Source of the DNA: Pedobacter terrae
GTDB lineage: Bacteria > Bacteroidota > Bacteroidia > Sphingobacteriales > Sphingobacteriaceae
Assembly (NCBI RefSeq): GCF_900100705.1
Contig: NZ_FNCH01000001.1
Coordinates: 199,163 to 263,162, forward strand
Direction: 5' to 3'
DNA: 64,000 bases
A model generated the notes under the pieces. It searched no databases and had not been told where the DNA came from. It saw only the letters and a program-made list of their open reading frames with translations. The translations under genes and the position numbers were made by a program. Shown here piece after piece: positions 43,921 through 52,924 of the stretch (positions are counted from its first letter, which is position 1; every line of letters starts with the position of its first letter).

Positions 43921-44832
43921 TCAAACAATCCGGTAAGAAGTAGGGGTATGGTTAGTTAATTTTTTGAAAAAGTTGTTAAAATGGGTAGGTTCTTCAAATC
44001 CCAGGCAATAGCCTATTTCTGAAATATTCCAGTCTGTGTGCTTCAGTAAAGCTTTAGCCTCTCTTAATAAACGTTCTGTAATGTAGTGGGTAGTTGTTTT
44101 ACCAGTAGTTTCTTTTATCGCACGGTTTAAATGGTTTACGTGTACCGAAAGCTGTGACGCATAATCCTTTGCCGAGCGCATGGTAAACCTTTGGGTGGTA
44201 GTTTCGATAGGAAACTGGCGCTCTAATAACTCCGTAAAAACAGAAGTAATCCTGGCATTGGCATCCGTATGTTTAAATAAATTTTCGGAAGGCTCTGTTT
44301 TTAAAGCAAAGTGGGTAATTTCTGTAATGTAATTGCGGAGCAAATCATATTTATAAATATAATCAGAATTAATTTCATCAAACATTTTGGCAAAAATAGC
44401 TTCGATATGTTTGTCTTGCTGTTCATTTAAAAAATATGCTGGTTTTCCTCCATGGGTAAACATCGGTAAATCGCCAATGTTTCCACGGATCTTTTCGGTG
44501 AAGAAGGCTTCTGTAAAAATGCAAAAATAACCCGTTACCTCACTTTGTTTGCCGCTGCCCAGTTCCCAGGTATAAGGTACAAGCGGATTAAAAAAGATTA
44601 AAGCTGTACCATTAATTTCGATACTCCTATCTGCATAGTGGTAAACATTATGGCCACGCGTAAGGCAGATTTTGTAATAATCCCTTCGGTTATAACTCAT
44701 TGGTTTGTGATCATCCCTTAAACAATCTTCCAGTTTGAAAACGTTAAAATGACCTACGCCATTCTGGAGGTTATCAGGAAGGAACCTGAATTTATTCTGA
44801 TAAAAATCTTCTATCGTTTCTGGTTTGTTCAT
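43921..44832 (-). CDS. AraC-family transcriptional regulator
   Basis: The 303-residue protein has an N-terminal cupin-like sensor part (about 20-150, with LIFFNPLVPYTWELG) and a C-terminal double helix-turn-helix (205-303) containing YASQLSVHVNHLNRAIKETTGK and ISEIGYCLGFEEPTHFNNFFK. It stands upstream of two SDR genes on the same strand and may activate them. Confidence 0.88.
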   Translation of the reverse strand: MNKPETIEDFYQNKFRFLPDNLQNGVGHFNVFKLEDCLRDDHKPMSYNRRDYYKICLTRGHNVYHYADRSIEINGTALIFFNPLVPYTWELGSGKQSEVTGYFCIFTEAFFTEKIRGNIGDLPMFTHGGKPAYFLNEQQDKHIEAIFAKMFDEINSDYIYKYDLLRNYITEITHFALKTEPSENLFKHTDANARITSVFTELLERQFPIETTTQRFTMRSAKDYASQLSVHVNHLNRAIKETTGKTTTHYITERLLREAKALLKHTDWNISEIGYCLGFEEPTHFNNFFKKLTNHTPTSYRIV

Positions 44833-44927
44833 AAAATCAAAGTTACAAAATTCAAACCAAAAATAGATTAATGTAATCGAAGGAGCGGCCGTGCTTGAAT
44901 TAAAAGGAGATTACGGTGATAAAAATA

Positions 44928-44960
44928 ATTGCATTTAATATACCGATTGGTATATATTTG
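44928..44960 (+). promoter_or_regulatory. Bacteroidota-type promoter overlapped by the TetR operator
   Basis: TATATTTG (44953-44960) fits the -7 consensus TAnnTTTG, and ATTG (44928-44931) lies 21 bases upstream at the -33 position. It ends 20 bases before the tetR-type ATG. Confidence 0.5.
44938..44955. promoter_or_regulatory. TetR-type operator 1 (autoregulatory)
   Basis: ATATACC-GATT-GGTATAT is a perfect 7-4-7 palindrome. Its core ACCGATTGGT differs by one base from the core of the second site at 45586. It overlaps the -7 element of the regulator gene. Confidence 0.65.
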
Positions 44961-44980
44961 CATCGTCAATTTCAAAGAAC

Positions 44981-45568
44981 ATGACCAAAGCAGAAAAAAC
45001 AAGAATTTTTATTGTGGAGAAAACGGCGCCTATTTTTAATATGAAGGGTTATGCTGGTACGTCTTTAAATGATATTACTGCTGCTACAGGTTTAACAAAG
45101 GGCAGTATTTATGGCAACTTTGCCAATAAGGATGAAGTAGCATTGGCTGCTTTTGATTATAACCTCAAAAATGTTTCGTCAAAGATAGATGCTGAAATGA
45201 ATAAACAGCGGAGTATAAAAGACAAGCTTTTGGTGTATATTGATATTTATCAGAAATTTATAGATGGCTCGGTGTCAGAAGGTGGTTGCCCGGTTTTAAA
45301 TACTGCAATTGATGCTGATGATACGCATCCCGAATTGCGTGGAAAGGTACTGAAAGCTGTTCTGGATTGGAAAAATAAAATCGCCAAACTGGTTGAAGCC
45401 GGTATTGCCGGAAAAGAAATCGACGCAGACCAAGATCCCGAACAAATTGCTTTAACCATTATCGCCATGGTAGAAGGTGGGATCATGATTTCAAAACTGA
45501 CTTCAAAAGTGGAATACTGGAGCCTCATTATGGGGTCATTAAAAAAATACGTTGAAAGCCTCGGCTAA
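44981..45568 (+). CDS. TetR/AcrR-family regulator
   Basis: The 195-residue protein has an N-terminal helix-turn-helix (about 5-55: FNMKGYAGTSLNDITAATGLTKGSIYGNFANKDEV) and a C-terminal ligand domain of the TetR_C_6-like type. Matching palindromes sit before this gene and before the downstream SDR, so it probably represses both. The ligand is unknown. Confidence 0.9.
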   Translation: MTKAEKTRIFIVEKTAPIFNMKGYAGTSLNDITAATGLTKGSIYGNFANKDEVALAAFDYNLKNVSSKIDAEMNKQRSIKDKLLVYIDIYQKFIDGSVSEGGCPVLNTAIDADDTHPELRGKVLKAVLDWKNKIAKLVEAGIAGKEIDADQDPEQIALTIIAMVEGGIMISKLTSKVEYWSLIMGSLKKYVESLG

Positions 45569-45585
45569 AAATTTTGAACTAAAAT

Positions 45586-45599
45586 ATACCGATCGGTAT
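45586..45599. promoter_or_regulatory. TetR-type operator 2, in front of the SDR gene
   Basis: ATACCGATCGGTAT is a perfect 14-base palindrome 53 bases before the ATG at 45652, sharing its core with operator 1. Confidence 0.65.
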
Positions 45600-45651
45600 T
45601 TATTAGGTTTAAACAGTATTGTTAATCTTAAAATTTAAAAAAAATATAAAA

Positions 45652-46422
45652 ATGAAAACTTCAAAAAACACCGTTTTATTGATCGGCGGAACGGCTGGTA
45701 TCGGTTTAGAAATCGCAAAACAGTTAACCACTTTAGATAACCATGTCATTATTACGGGTAGGAACCAGGAAAGGTTAAATGCAGCAGCTGCATCGTTACC
45801 TAATGTAACCACTGTTCTGTCTGACGTGAGTAAGGCTGATGATGTAGATCTTTTGGTCGAGGAAATTAAATCGGAGTTTCCTCAGTTAAACATGGTGATC
45901 AACAATGCCGGAAGAGCATTGCTCTATCATTTAGCCGATCCAAACCAGGATGCATTTACAAATGCAGCAGATGAAATGATGACCAATTACTTGTCTATCA
46001 TCAGGATTAATCAAAAGTTGTTACCCTTGTTAAAACAGCAAGAGGCTTCAGCTATCGTAAATGTATCGTCTGTAGTAGCTTATGTGCCAGGGATTACCTT
46101 GCCCACTTATGCAGCCAGTAAAGCAGCATTACATTCATACAGCACTTCGTTAAGATTAAGTTTAGAAGAAACTGCTGTTAAAGTTTTCGAATTAATGCCT
46201 CCCTTGGTTGATACTGAATTTTCTAAAGAAATCGGTGGTCATAATGGGATTAAACCTTCAGTTGTGGCAGATGAGCTCTTAGCTGCTTTAGCCAATGATG
46301 AGTTTGAAATCAGGGTAGGTGATACCGCCAAGATTTATGAATTGTTCAGACAGTCGCCAGTTGATGCTTTAAACGTAATGAACGCCAATCGAAAAGCCTG
46401 GATAGATACTGTTGAGCACTAA
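45652..46422 (+). CDS. SDR-family oxidoreductase (DltE-like), TetR-linked
   Basis: The 256-residue SDR has LIGGTAGIGLEIAKQL, NNAGRALLYHL, VSSVVAYVPG and catalytic YAASK. It resembles DltE-like short-chain oxidoreductases. It follows the TetR gene by 83 bases, with an operator between them, so expression should respond to the same ligand. The ATG at 45652 is preferred over an upstream in-frame start at 45619. Confidence 0.88.
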   Translation: MKTSKNTVLLIGGTAGIGLEIAKQLTTLDNHVIITGRNQERLNAAAASLPNVTTVLSDVSKADDVDLLVEEIKSEFPQLNMVINNAGRALLYHLADPNQDAFTNAADEMMTNYLSIIRINQKLLPLLKQQEASAIVNVSSVVAYVPGITLPTYAASKAALHSYSTSLRLSLEETAVKVFELMPPLVDTEFSKEIGGHNGIKPSVVADELLAALANDEFEIRVGDTAKIYELFRQSPVDALNVMNANRKAWIDTVEH

Positions 46423-46640
46423 AATGATAGAGTTGGAAAGCAAAAGAACTTGTTGTTTCCATTTAAATGACAGTTTTCCATGTTGGAATTGTTACTTTCG
46501 CGGCATTAAGTGTAAAACCTGGGTTTACATCAGCTTTAATAAAACGATAGGTCTTATCTAGCTCTTCCAGCTATATTAAACATCTCTTGGCTAATTAACA
46601 GTTGATTTTTATCCAAGGGAATTGACTAAAAAATATTAAA

Positions 46641-47891
46641 ATGAAAAGAGTAGTAGTAACCGGTTTAGGTGCGATAACCCCGCTTGGCAATACCGTTGAG
46701 CAATTTTGGCAACAGATTTTAGCCGGAAAAAGTGGCATTGGCCCCATTACAAAATTTGATTCGGGTAAATTTAAAACGCAATTTGCAGGTGAAGTAAAGG
46801 ATTTTAATCCTGAAGAATACCTGGAGAAAAAGGAGATAAAAAAATACGACCTTTTTACGCAGTATGCTATTGCTTCGAGTGATCAGGCCATAAAAGATGC
46901 CGGATTGGATTTCAGCATCATGAATGATGGTCAGTTGGCAGAAGTTGGCGTAATCTGGGCAACCGGAAACGGTGGTATAGGTACTTTCGAAGCGCAGCTC
47001 GAAGAATTTCATGCAGGGGATGGCACGCCAAGATTTAACCCTTATTTTATCCCAAAAATGATTGTTGATATTGCTGCCGGGGCTATTTCTATTCGTCATA
47101 AATTGCGCGGACCGAATTACTGTACAGTTTCGGCCTGCGCATCGTCTAACACCGCCATTGTGAATGCTTTTGACACCATCCGTTTAGGTAAAGCAAACGT
47201 GATGATTGCCGGTGGTTCGGAAGCAGCACTAACCAAATCGTCTGTAGGTGGATTTAATGCCGCACAAGCTTTGTCAAAAAATAACGACGATCCTCAAGGT
47301 GCATCTAAGCCTTTTGATAAAGATAGGGATGGTTTCGTGATGAGTGAAGGGGCAGGCGCGCTGGTTTTGGAAGAACTGGATCATGCTTTACAGCGTGGTG
47401 CGCATATTTATGCCGAAATTGTTGGAGGAGGAATGGCTGCAGATGCCTATCACCTTACCGGAACGCCTCCGGATGGGATTGGTGCTGCTTTAGGAATGAC
47501 AAAAGCATTGAAAGATGCCGGGATAACTGCCGATAAAATTGATTATATTAATGCACATGCTACTTCAACCGGATTGGGCGATTTAAGTGAGTTGCAGGGT
47601 ATTAATACTGTTTTTAATGGTTTGCCCGTAATTATTGGGGCTACCAAATCAATGACAGGTCATTTGTTGGGTGCTGCAGGTGCAATTGAAAGTGTAATCA
47701 GTATTCTTTCGATCAGGGATAATATCATTCCACCTACCATTAACACCAAAAATCTGGATGAAAATATTCCAAAGGGATTAAATATTGTTTTGGGTGAGCC
47801 GATTAAAAAGGAAATCAATTACGTATTAAACAATACTTTTGGTTTCGGTGGTCACACGGCGAGTACTATTTTTAAAAAGTACGAAGCTTAA
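46641..47891 (+). CDS. fabF: 3-oxoacyl-ACP synthase II
   Basis: FabF elongates acyl-ACP in fatty acid synthesis. The 416-residue thiolase-fold enzyme starts MKRVVVTGLGAITPLGNT and has the catalytic Cys in SACASSNTAI, and the two His in NAHATSTGLGD and KSMTGHLLGAAGA. GLGD replaces the common PLGD beside the first histidine. No acpP is adjacent, so this is a standalone copy, perhaps one of several in the genome. The length is typical. Confidence 0.92.
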   Translation: MKRVVVTGLGAITPLGNTVEQFWQQILAGKSGIGPITKFDSGKFKTQFAGEVKDFNPEEYLEKKEIKKYDLFTQYAIASSDQAIKDAGLDFSIMNDGQLAEVGVIWATGNGGIGTFEAQLEEFHAGDGTPRFNPYFIPKMIVDIAAGAISIRHKLRGPNYCTVSACASSNTAIVNAFDTIRLGKANVMIAGGSEAALTKSSVGGFNAAQALSKNNDDPQGASKPFDKDRDGFVMSEGAGALVLEELDHALQRGAHIYAEIVGGGMAADAYHLTGTPPDGIGAALGMTKALKDAGITADKIDYINAHATSTGLGDLSELQGINTVFNGLPVIIGATKSMTGHLLGAAGAIESVISILSIRDNIIPPTINTKNLDENIPKGLNIVLGEPIKKEINYVLNNTFGFGGHTASTIFKKYEA

Positions 47892-47915
47892 TTGTCTCAA
47901 AAAAAATCTGGTACT

Positions 47916-47938
47916 GGTCTTAGCGTCTCGCTAAGACC
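47916..47938. terminator. Perfect 10-bp hairpin after fabF
   Basis: GGTCTTAGCG-TCT-CGCTAAGACC forms a perfect stem 24 bases after the fabF stop. It lacks a strong T-run. Further repeat-like sequence (CCACGGAAACACATAAGCAC) follows. Confidence 0.45.
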
Positions 47939-48072
47939 TAATTTTCGCCACGGAAACACATAAGCACGGAAAATTAATTCTTAACGGTCTTCGACTACGC
48001 TCAGACCGACAAGCACTTTAGCTAAAGCTTGTTGGTTAAAGATCATTAACTAATGCCAATGAATAAGTTAAT

Positions 48073-48717
48073 CTACTTGTCCATCAACAAATTTACCAGT
48101 TCTTTAAGTTCTTCCACTTCCAACTCCAGTTTTTCAATGCGATTTTCCAATGCAGTGGTCTCGATTTGCGGCGCTGTAAATGTTTCAGTTTCGACAGTGG
48201 TTTCAGCCTGTTCGCCTAAAAGATGAACAAAACGGGCTTCCTTCTGACCAGCTTTCTTAGCCAATTGCTTTACAAAGGCTGGTTCTTCATCCGAAAGTTT
48301 TTGAAGTTGCGCTAAAACCTCTTCTATACTTTCAAATTCATACAACCTTCCCGAATTGCTATTGATTTCACCAGGCGTTAATGGTCCGCGCAAAAGCAAA
48401 AGGCAAATGATAGCCAACTCAGAAGGTAGTAATGGATAAACAATGGCTAAATTATGTTTGTATTTGGTTGCACGACTAGATCCTCCTGTAGCTGTAGAAA
48501 TTAAACCTTTTATTTTAAGTTGGTTTAGCGTTAAAATTATCGTTTCCTCATCGTAATTTACCACCGGATTTCTTGAACTTTTTTGATTACATGCAGCGGT
48601 TAAACTGTTTAAAGTCATTGGGTAATAATCGGGCGTGGTACGGCTTTTTTCTATTAATGCGCCCAAAACACGTTGTTCTTCTGCTGATAAATCAGGTAGG
48701 GGTTTTACATTGTCCAT
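48073..48717 (-). CDS. DUF480 / YceH (UPF0502) family protein
   Basis: The 214-residue protein starts with LSAEEQRVLGALIEKSRTTPDYYPMTLNSLTAACNQKSSRNPV, the recognisable YceH signature (DUF480, winged-helix-like pair), and ends in a coiled coil (LENRIEKLELEVEELKELVN). The function is unknown; conserved widely. It is a single gene. Confidence 0.9.
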   Translation of the reverse strand: MDNVKPLPDLSAEEQRVLGALIEKSRTTPDYYPMTLNSLTAACNQKSSRNPVVNYDEETIILTLNQLKIKGLISTATGGSSRATKYKHNLAIVYPLLPSELAIICLLLLRGPLTPGEINSNSGRLYEFESIEEVLAQLQKLSDEEPAFVKQLAKKAGQKEARFVHLLGEQAETTVETETFTAPQIETTALENRIEKLELEVEELKELVNLLMDK

Positions 48718-49008
48718 GTTATAAAAGTATAAATTGGTTGCGCATTTTGAAAATTATTTTGTTTATCATTTTTCTAAGGCGTTACATGAAATGTTACCGG
48801 GTAGAAAATTCTAATTTCTGAATTGTGCAATGTCCAAATCCAGCCATAATTTTTTAGCGGATACCGATCATAAATTGGTTTGTAACATAAAAGCGTTTCG
48901 GGAGACTCGCCATGACCAATCGATGCAAATACAACGATAACACAACCTCTTTTATAAGACCGTATGGATTCTAAAGACAAGTTTAGAATGACGAGGCGAT
49001 AAGAAAAA
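48718..49008. other. Intergenic region, no gene seen
   Basis: The region is AT-rich with a degenerate repeat tail ending AGAATGACG (about 48984-48992). No gene or terminator is evident. Confidence 0.4.
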
Positions 49009-50895
49009 TTAAATCTTTGTGATCACAAATGAGGTTCTTCTATTGTTTTTTCGTCCTGTTTCAGTTTTATTATCAGCGATAGGTTTACTTGCGCCGAAGC
49101 CCTTAAAAGTGAGTCTTTTTGCATCAATACTGTTTTTAATCAGGTATTCGTAAACGGCGTTGGCCCGATTAAAAGATAACCTTTCATTCAATTTATCATC
49201 GCCAACATTATCCGTATGCCCTTGAACTTCAATCTGTACGTTTTTATTTTGCTGCAAAAAATCGATCAGCAGATCAAGTTCCCGAATGGAAGCAGGTAAG
49301 AGGTTAAACTTGTTGGTGTCGAAGAAAATATTTTTTAAAGTTACATTTCCACCTTGTTTTATTTTTTCGATATAAACTTCGATCTGGTAAGGTTTGGTAA
49401 TATCGTCACTCTTAAGTTCGAAGTTTTCCGAGTAAAATAGATAACCTTCGGAATTTACGTTAAACAGGTAATTACTTCCAATGGGCATCACTGCTAAAAA
49501 TTGACCCGTTTCGGGATCGGTATAATCATCAAAAACAGTTTTATTGGTTTTTAAATCTACTACCTGCACATTGCTTTCAATTGTTTTTTTTGTGTCCCGG
49601 TCTCTTACAATTCCTTTCACATAAGAAACCTTTAAGGGTTTTGCTGTTTCCGGAATACCAAAACTGTAAATGTCCTGCATGCCGAAACCTCCTTTTAAAT
49701 TTGATGAAAACAACCCTAAATTTCCATCGGCGCTTACTACTAAACCGCTTTCATCTTCAAAAGAATTGATCGGATAGCCAATGTTAACCGGTTTTTGCCA
49801 TTGGCCATCATTTCCCTGTCTGCTAAAGTAAATATCTTTATTCCCAAAACCTGGCCAGCCATTAGAAGAAAAATACAATGTTTTACCGTCTGCATGTAGA
49901 AAAGGAGTATTTTCATCGAAAGCGGTGTTAATCTCAGGTCCAAGATTAATAGCAGGCCCCCATTTGGCATCATCCGTAATGGTGCTTTTCCATATGTCAT
50001 ATCCACCATATCCGCCAGGTCTGTTGCTGATAAAATATAATGTCCGCCCGTCGGGGCTTATGGCGGGCTGCGATTCCCAGAACTCAGAATTGACGGGCTG
50101 ACCAACATTATAGGGTTCACCCCAATCTTTTCCCTCACGGTGAGAAACATAAATATCACACCTACCCAAACCATCAGGCCGGTTACAGCCGGTAAAAAAC
50201 AGGTACTTTCCATCAGGAGAAATGGTTTGTGCACCTTCATTATATCTGGTGGTATTTATTTTACTTGATAAGGGTGTGGCCGTACTCCATGTGTTGTTTT
50301 TAAATTGGGCGGTCCAAAAGTCTTCATTACCCTTAACCTGACGGGTAAAAACCAAAATTTCACCATCAGCAGTTATTGCAGGAAAGTATTCCGCATCAAC
50401 TGTATTTACACCTTCGCCTAAATTTGTCGGACTGTATTTTACAGGTTTTTTTATTGCAACGGTTGCAAAATCACAATCTAAAAGGTATTTTTTCGCTCTT
50501 CTTGCTCGATCAGATGACGAATCCACTGTCAAAAAATCTCCAAAATGCTGTTTTGCTTTTAAATAATCCTGTGTAGCAAATTCTGTTTCTGCGAGGTCGT
50601 AAATTACTCCCGGAGCCACCACCTTATTGATTAATATCGCTTTTTCGTATGCCGATCTGGCATCCTGATATTTTTTTTGAGCTTTATAAACTCCTGCCAG
50701 TACGATGTAGGCATTCTGAAATAAGGGATCTGTTTCTACCGCATTCTTTAACACTTGCTCGGCAGCAACATAATCAAATTTATCAATAAGTGGCCCTGCT
50801 TTTTCAAAATAAACCTGAGCTTTTTTATTCGCAGAACTTTGTCCAAAACAATAAATACTCAGTATGCTAAACGAGAGGATTAAGCAAAATTTCAT
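49009..50895 (-). CDS. OmpA-family protein with TPR and PD40 repeats
   Basis: The 628-residue protein has a signal peptide (MKFCLILSFSILSIYCFGQ), TPR helices (about 25-125), several PD40/WD40-like beta-propeller repeats (FPAITADGEILVFTRQ, ISPDGKYLFFTGCNRPDG, ISPDGRTLYFISNRPGGYGG), a carboxypeptidase-regulatory-like domain near 420-490 and a C-terminal OmpA peptidoglycan-binding domain (EVQGHTDNVGDDKLNERLS). It is anchored at the outer membrane and cell wall. Related proteins are linked to gliding/type IX secretion, but no PorP/SprF gene is adjacent. The ATG at 50895 is preferred to a TTG at 50916. Confidence 0.9.
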   Translation of the reverse strand: MKFCLILSFSILSIYCFGQSSANKKAQVYFEKAGPLIDKFDYVAAEQVLKNAVETDPLFQNAYIVLAGVYKAQKKYQDARSAYEKAILINKVVAPGVIYDLAETEFATQDYLKAKQHFGDFLTVDSSSDRARRAKKYLLDCDFATVAIKKPVKYSPTNLGEGVNTVDAEYFPAITADGEILVFTRQVKGNEDFWTAQFKNNTWSTATPLSSKINTTRYNEGAQTISPDGKYLFFTGCNRPDGLGRCDIYVSHREGKDWGEPYNVGQPVNSEFWESQPAISPDGRTLYFISNRPGGYGGYDIWKSTITDDAKWGPAINLGPEINTAFDENTPFLHADGKTLYFSSNGWPGFGNKDIYFSRQGNDGQWQKPVNIGYPINSFEDESGLVVSADGNLGLFSSNLKGGFGMQDIYSFGIPETAKPLKVSYVKGIVRDRDTKKTIESNVQVVDLKTNKTVFDDYTDPETGQFLAVMPIGSNYLFNVNSEGYLFYSENFELKSDDITKPYQIEVYIEKIKQGGNVTLKNIFFDTNKFNLLPASIRELDLLIDFLQQNKNVQIEVQGHTDNVGDDKLNERLSFNRANAVYEYLIKNSIDAKRLTFKGFGASKPIADNKTETGRKNNRRTSFVITKI

Positions 50896-50933
50896 TACAT
50901 TAACATTTGGTAACAAAGCTAATGTAAACTAAT

Positions 50934-51557
50934 TTAAGGAATATTTAAAAATTTGTGTGTTTGCAAGGAGATCTCCCATTTAGGATTAGCCATCACATAT
51001 TCGATAATTAACGGTGTAATTTCTTTTGATTTAGACCACTCTGGCTGAAGATACAATTTACAGGTAGGAGACACCATTGCAGCATATTCTTCAGCCCATT
51101 TAAAATCACTTTTATTAAATATGATAACCTTCAGTTCGTGAGCAAATGGCGTAATATCTGGTCTGGGCGCTTTAAATTTCTTTGGCGATAAACAGATCCA
51201 ATCCCAGTTGCCTGAAAGGGGATAGGCGCCAGATGTTTCGATAAAGGTTAAAATACCTCTTTCTTTTAACTTATAAGTTAAATAATCCAGGTTATAAATC
51301 AAAGGCTCGCCGCCGGTAATTACAACAGCTTTACCCGGAAATCGATCGGCATTTTCTACAATAACATCCGAAGAGGTAAGTGGGTGCATCTCGGCATCCC
51401 AGCTTTCTTTAACATCGCACCAATGGCAACCCACATCGCAGCCGCCTAAACGGATGAAATAAGCCGCCTTACCCGTGTTAAATCCTTCTCCCTGTATAGT
51501 ATAAAATTCTTCCATTAAAGGAAGTAATGTGCCGTCTTCTGGTATTGCCTGTTTCAT
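50934..51557 (-). CDS. queE: 7-carboxy-7-deazaguanine synthase
   Basis: QueE is a radical SAM enzyme of queuosine/7-deazaguanine synthesis. The 207-residue protein has the cluster motif GCDVGCHWCD (Cys-x3-Cys-x2-Cys), FYTIQGEGF near the start and VVITGGEPLIYN. No other queuosine gene is adjacent. It precedes the PD40/OmpA gene on the same strand, with a 38-base gap. Confidence 0.92.
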   Translation of the reverse strand: MKQAIPEDGTLLPLMEEFYTIQGEGFNTGKAAYFIRLGGCDVGCHWCDVKESWDAEMHPLTSSDVIVENADRFPGKAVVITGGEPLIYNLDYLTYKLKERGILTFIETSGAYPLSGNWDWICLSPKKFKAPRPDITPFAHELKVIIFNKSDFKWAEEYAAMVSPTCKLYLQPEWSKSKEITPLIIEYVMANPKWEISLQTHKFLNIP

Positions 51558-51663
51558 TTTTGAGGATGCAAATATCCTAAAAAAATATGGTGTTGCTGTG
51601 CTCTTTTGAAATTTAATAGAAAGATGAAATAAGAGTGATATTTATTTGCTGTATTTTAGCTGG

Positions 51664-51999
51664 ATGAAGTGGTTCAAGGCGCTAAATAATAATCAAATTC
51701 CTCGTCCTGATACGATTAGGACGATTGAAGTTGCAGGAAAACAGCTCTGTCTGATCAATAATGATGATAAAATTACTGCTACTCAATCTTCTTGCCCGCA
51801 TGCCGGTGGCCATTTTGGCGGTGGCTGGTGTAAAAACGGAAACCTGGTATGCCCAATCCACCGGTATGAATATAGTTTAACTACCGGAAGGGGTGCAGAG
51901 GGACAAGGCGATTACATCAATATTTACCCAACCGAATTACGTGAAGATGGTTTGTATATTGGTTTCGAAGAAAGCTGGTGGAATAAGCTTTGGGGATAG
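51664..51999 (+). CDS. Rieske [2Fe-2S] protein
   Basis: The 111-residue protein is a single Rieske domain with CPHAGGHFGGG and CPIHRYEYSL, giving the C-x-H and C-x2-H ligands. It is soluble with no leader and probably acts as an electron-carrier ferredoxin. No oxygenase is adjacent. The ATG at 51664 is preferred because the frame to 51646 starts with TTG. Confidence 0.88.
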   Translation: MKWFKALNNNQIPRPDTIRTIEVAGKQLCLINNDDKITATQSSCPHAGGHFGGGWCKNGNLVCPIHRYEYSLTTGRGAEGQGDYINIYPTELREDGLYIGFEESWWNKLWG

Positions 52000-52105
52000 T
52001 TAGGTTCATAAGTTTATTTGTCATTAGTATACTGGGCAATTAGGTCTTCTTAGCAGATGTAAAAATAAACTTTGTGCCTTTTTGGAGGTGACATTTGGCT
52101 TAATA

Positions 52106-52525
52106 TTAATTAAGCAAATGCCTACTAAAAAACTCCTGACAGCTTAAAACTTCAATTTCAGAAAAGTAAAAATCATCTACATCTTCTGTGATGATGCATT
52201 TACAATCAGCGGATCGTGCAGCGTAATATTCCAGCCCGTCTTCAAAATCATGTATCTTCTTATTCGATAATGTATCCAAAACACCTTTTGATGAATTCCC
52301 TGCAATTTTAATATGTCGGCAAAGCAAATCAATTTTTTGTTTAGCCAACTGTGCTTTATGCTTTTTTTCGGCAAAGTAAAAAGCAATAGCCAAACAAAGC
52401 GGTGAGGTATAAATTTCAAATTTCGGATGAGCCGCTAAACTTAAAATTCTTGATGAATAGGTGTAAAGTGGGTATTCCTTATTCAGCACCGAAACTAAAA
52501 CATTAGCATCTAAAAATATCTTCAT
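52106..52525 (-). CDS. PIN-domain toxin (VapC-like)
   Basis: The 139-residue protein starts MKIFLDANVLVSVL and has the acidic residues of a PIN nuclease: D6, E/D in DFEDGLEYYAARSADCKCIITEDVDDF. PIN toxins cut RNA. It starts three bases after the antitoxin stop, a normal order for such pairs. Residue EDGLEYYAA is a recognised PIN motif. It is the second gene of the module. Confidence 0.82.
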   Translation of the reverse strand: MKIFLDANVLVSVLNKEYPLYTYSSRILSLAAHPKFEIYTSPLCLAIAFYFAEKKHKAQLAKQKIDLLCRHIKIAGNSSKGVLDTLSNKKIHDFEDGLEYYAARSADCKCIITEDVDDFYFSEIEVLSCQEFFSRHLLN

Positions 52526-52528
52526 CAA

Positions 52529-52789
52529 TTACTTTTTAGATGAAAAGAATTCATCTTTTGAATTTTTACGTGTTGCTTTTGGCGTTTTTTTATATTCAAC
52601 TTCGCCCTCAGCAACCATACTCACCCAGTCTGAAATTGGAAAATCTTCTAAAGATTTGTATTCTTTGGCAGTTACCTGAGTTAAGAGGTGTTCTATTAAT
52701 CGTGACAAGCTAATATTGTTTTCAGCGGCATATTTTTTTGCCCTTGCCACAACATCTTGATTAAAGCTTAAAGTTAACTTGGTGTCCAT
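52529..52789 (-). CDS. Antitoxin of the PIN toxin module (DUF6364/ribbon-helix-helix-like)
   Basis: The 86-residue protein begins MDTKLTLSFNQDVVARAKKY, a ribbon-helix-helix pattern, followed by a helix and a basic, probably disordered tail (KKTPKATRKNSKDEF) that could wrap the toxin. It resembles DUF6364 antitoxins. Direct repeats upstream may be its operator. Confidence 0.78.
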   Translation of the reverse strand: MDTKLTLSFNQDVVARAKKYAAENNISLSRLIEHLLTQVTAKEYKSLEDFPISDWVSMVAEGEVEYKKTPKATRKNSKDEFFSSKK

Positions 52790-52817
52790 GTGATTAAATT
52801 TTATTTCAAATATAATA

Positions 52818-52848
52818 ATTATACGTGGTGATTAAAAATATTATACGT
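52818..52848. promoter_or_regulatory. Direct repeats upstream of the antitoxin gene, possible operator
   Basis: ATTATACGT occurs at 52818-52826 and 52840-52848, exactly 22 bases apart (about two helical turns), 29 bases before the antitoxin ATG. Such spacing suits a ribbon-helix-helix autorepressor. Confidence 0.5.
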
Positions 52849-52851
52849 AAA

Positions 52852-52878
52852 AAAAACGGCTCAATTTGAGCCGTTTTT
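52852..52878. terminator. Rho-independent terminator of folD
   Basis: AAAACGGCTCAA and TTGAGCCGTTTT form a strong stem; on the minus strand a run of T follows. It lies 46 bases after the folD stop. Confidence 0.8.
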
Positions 52879-52924
52879 AATATCTGTTACCGTTGGTTTT
52901 TCGCTTTCGTGTTTAAGCTTTTAC

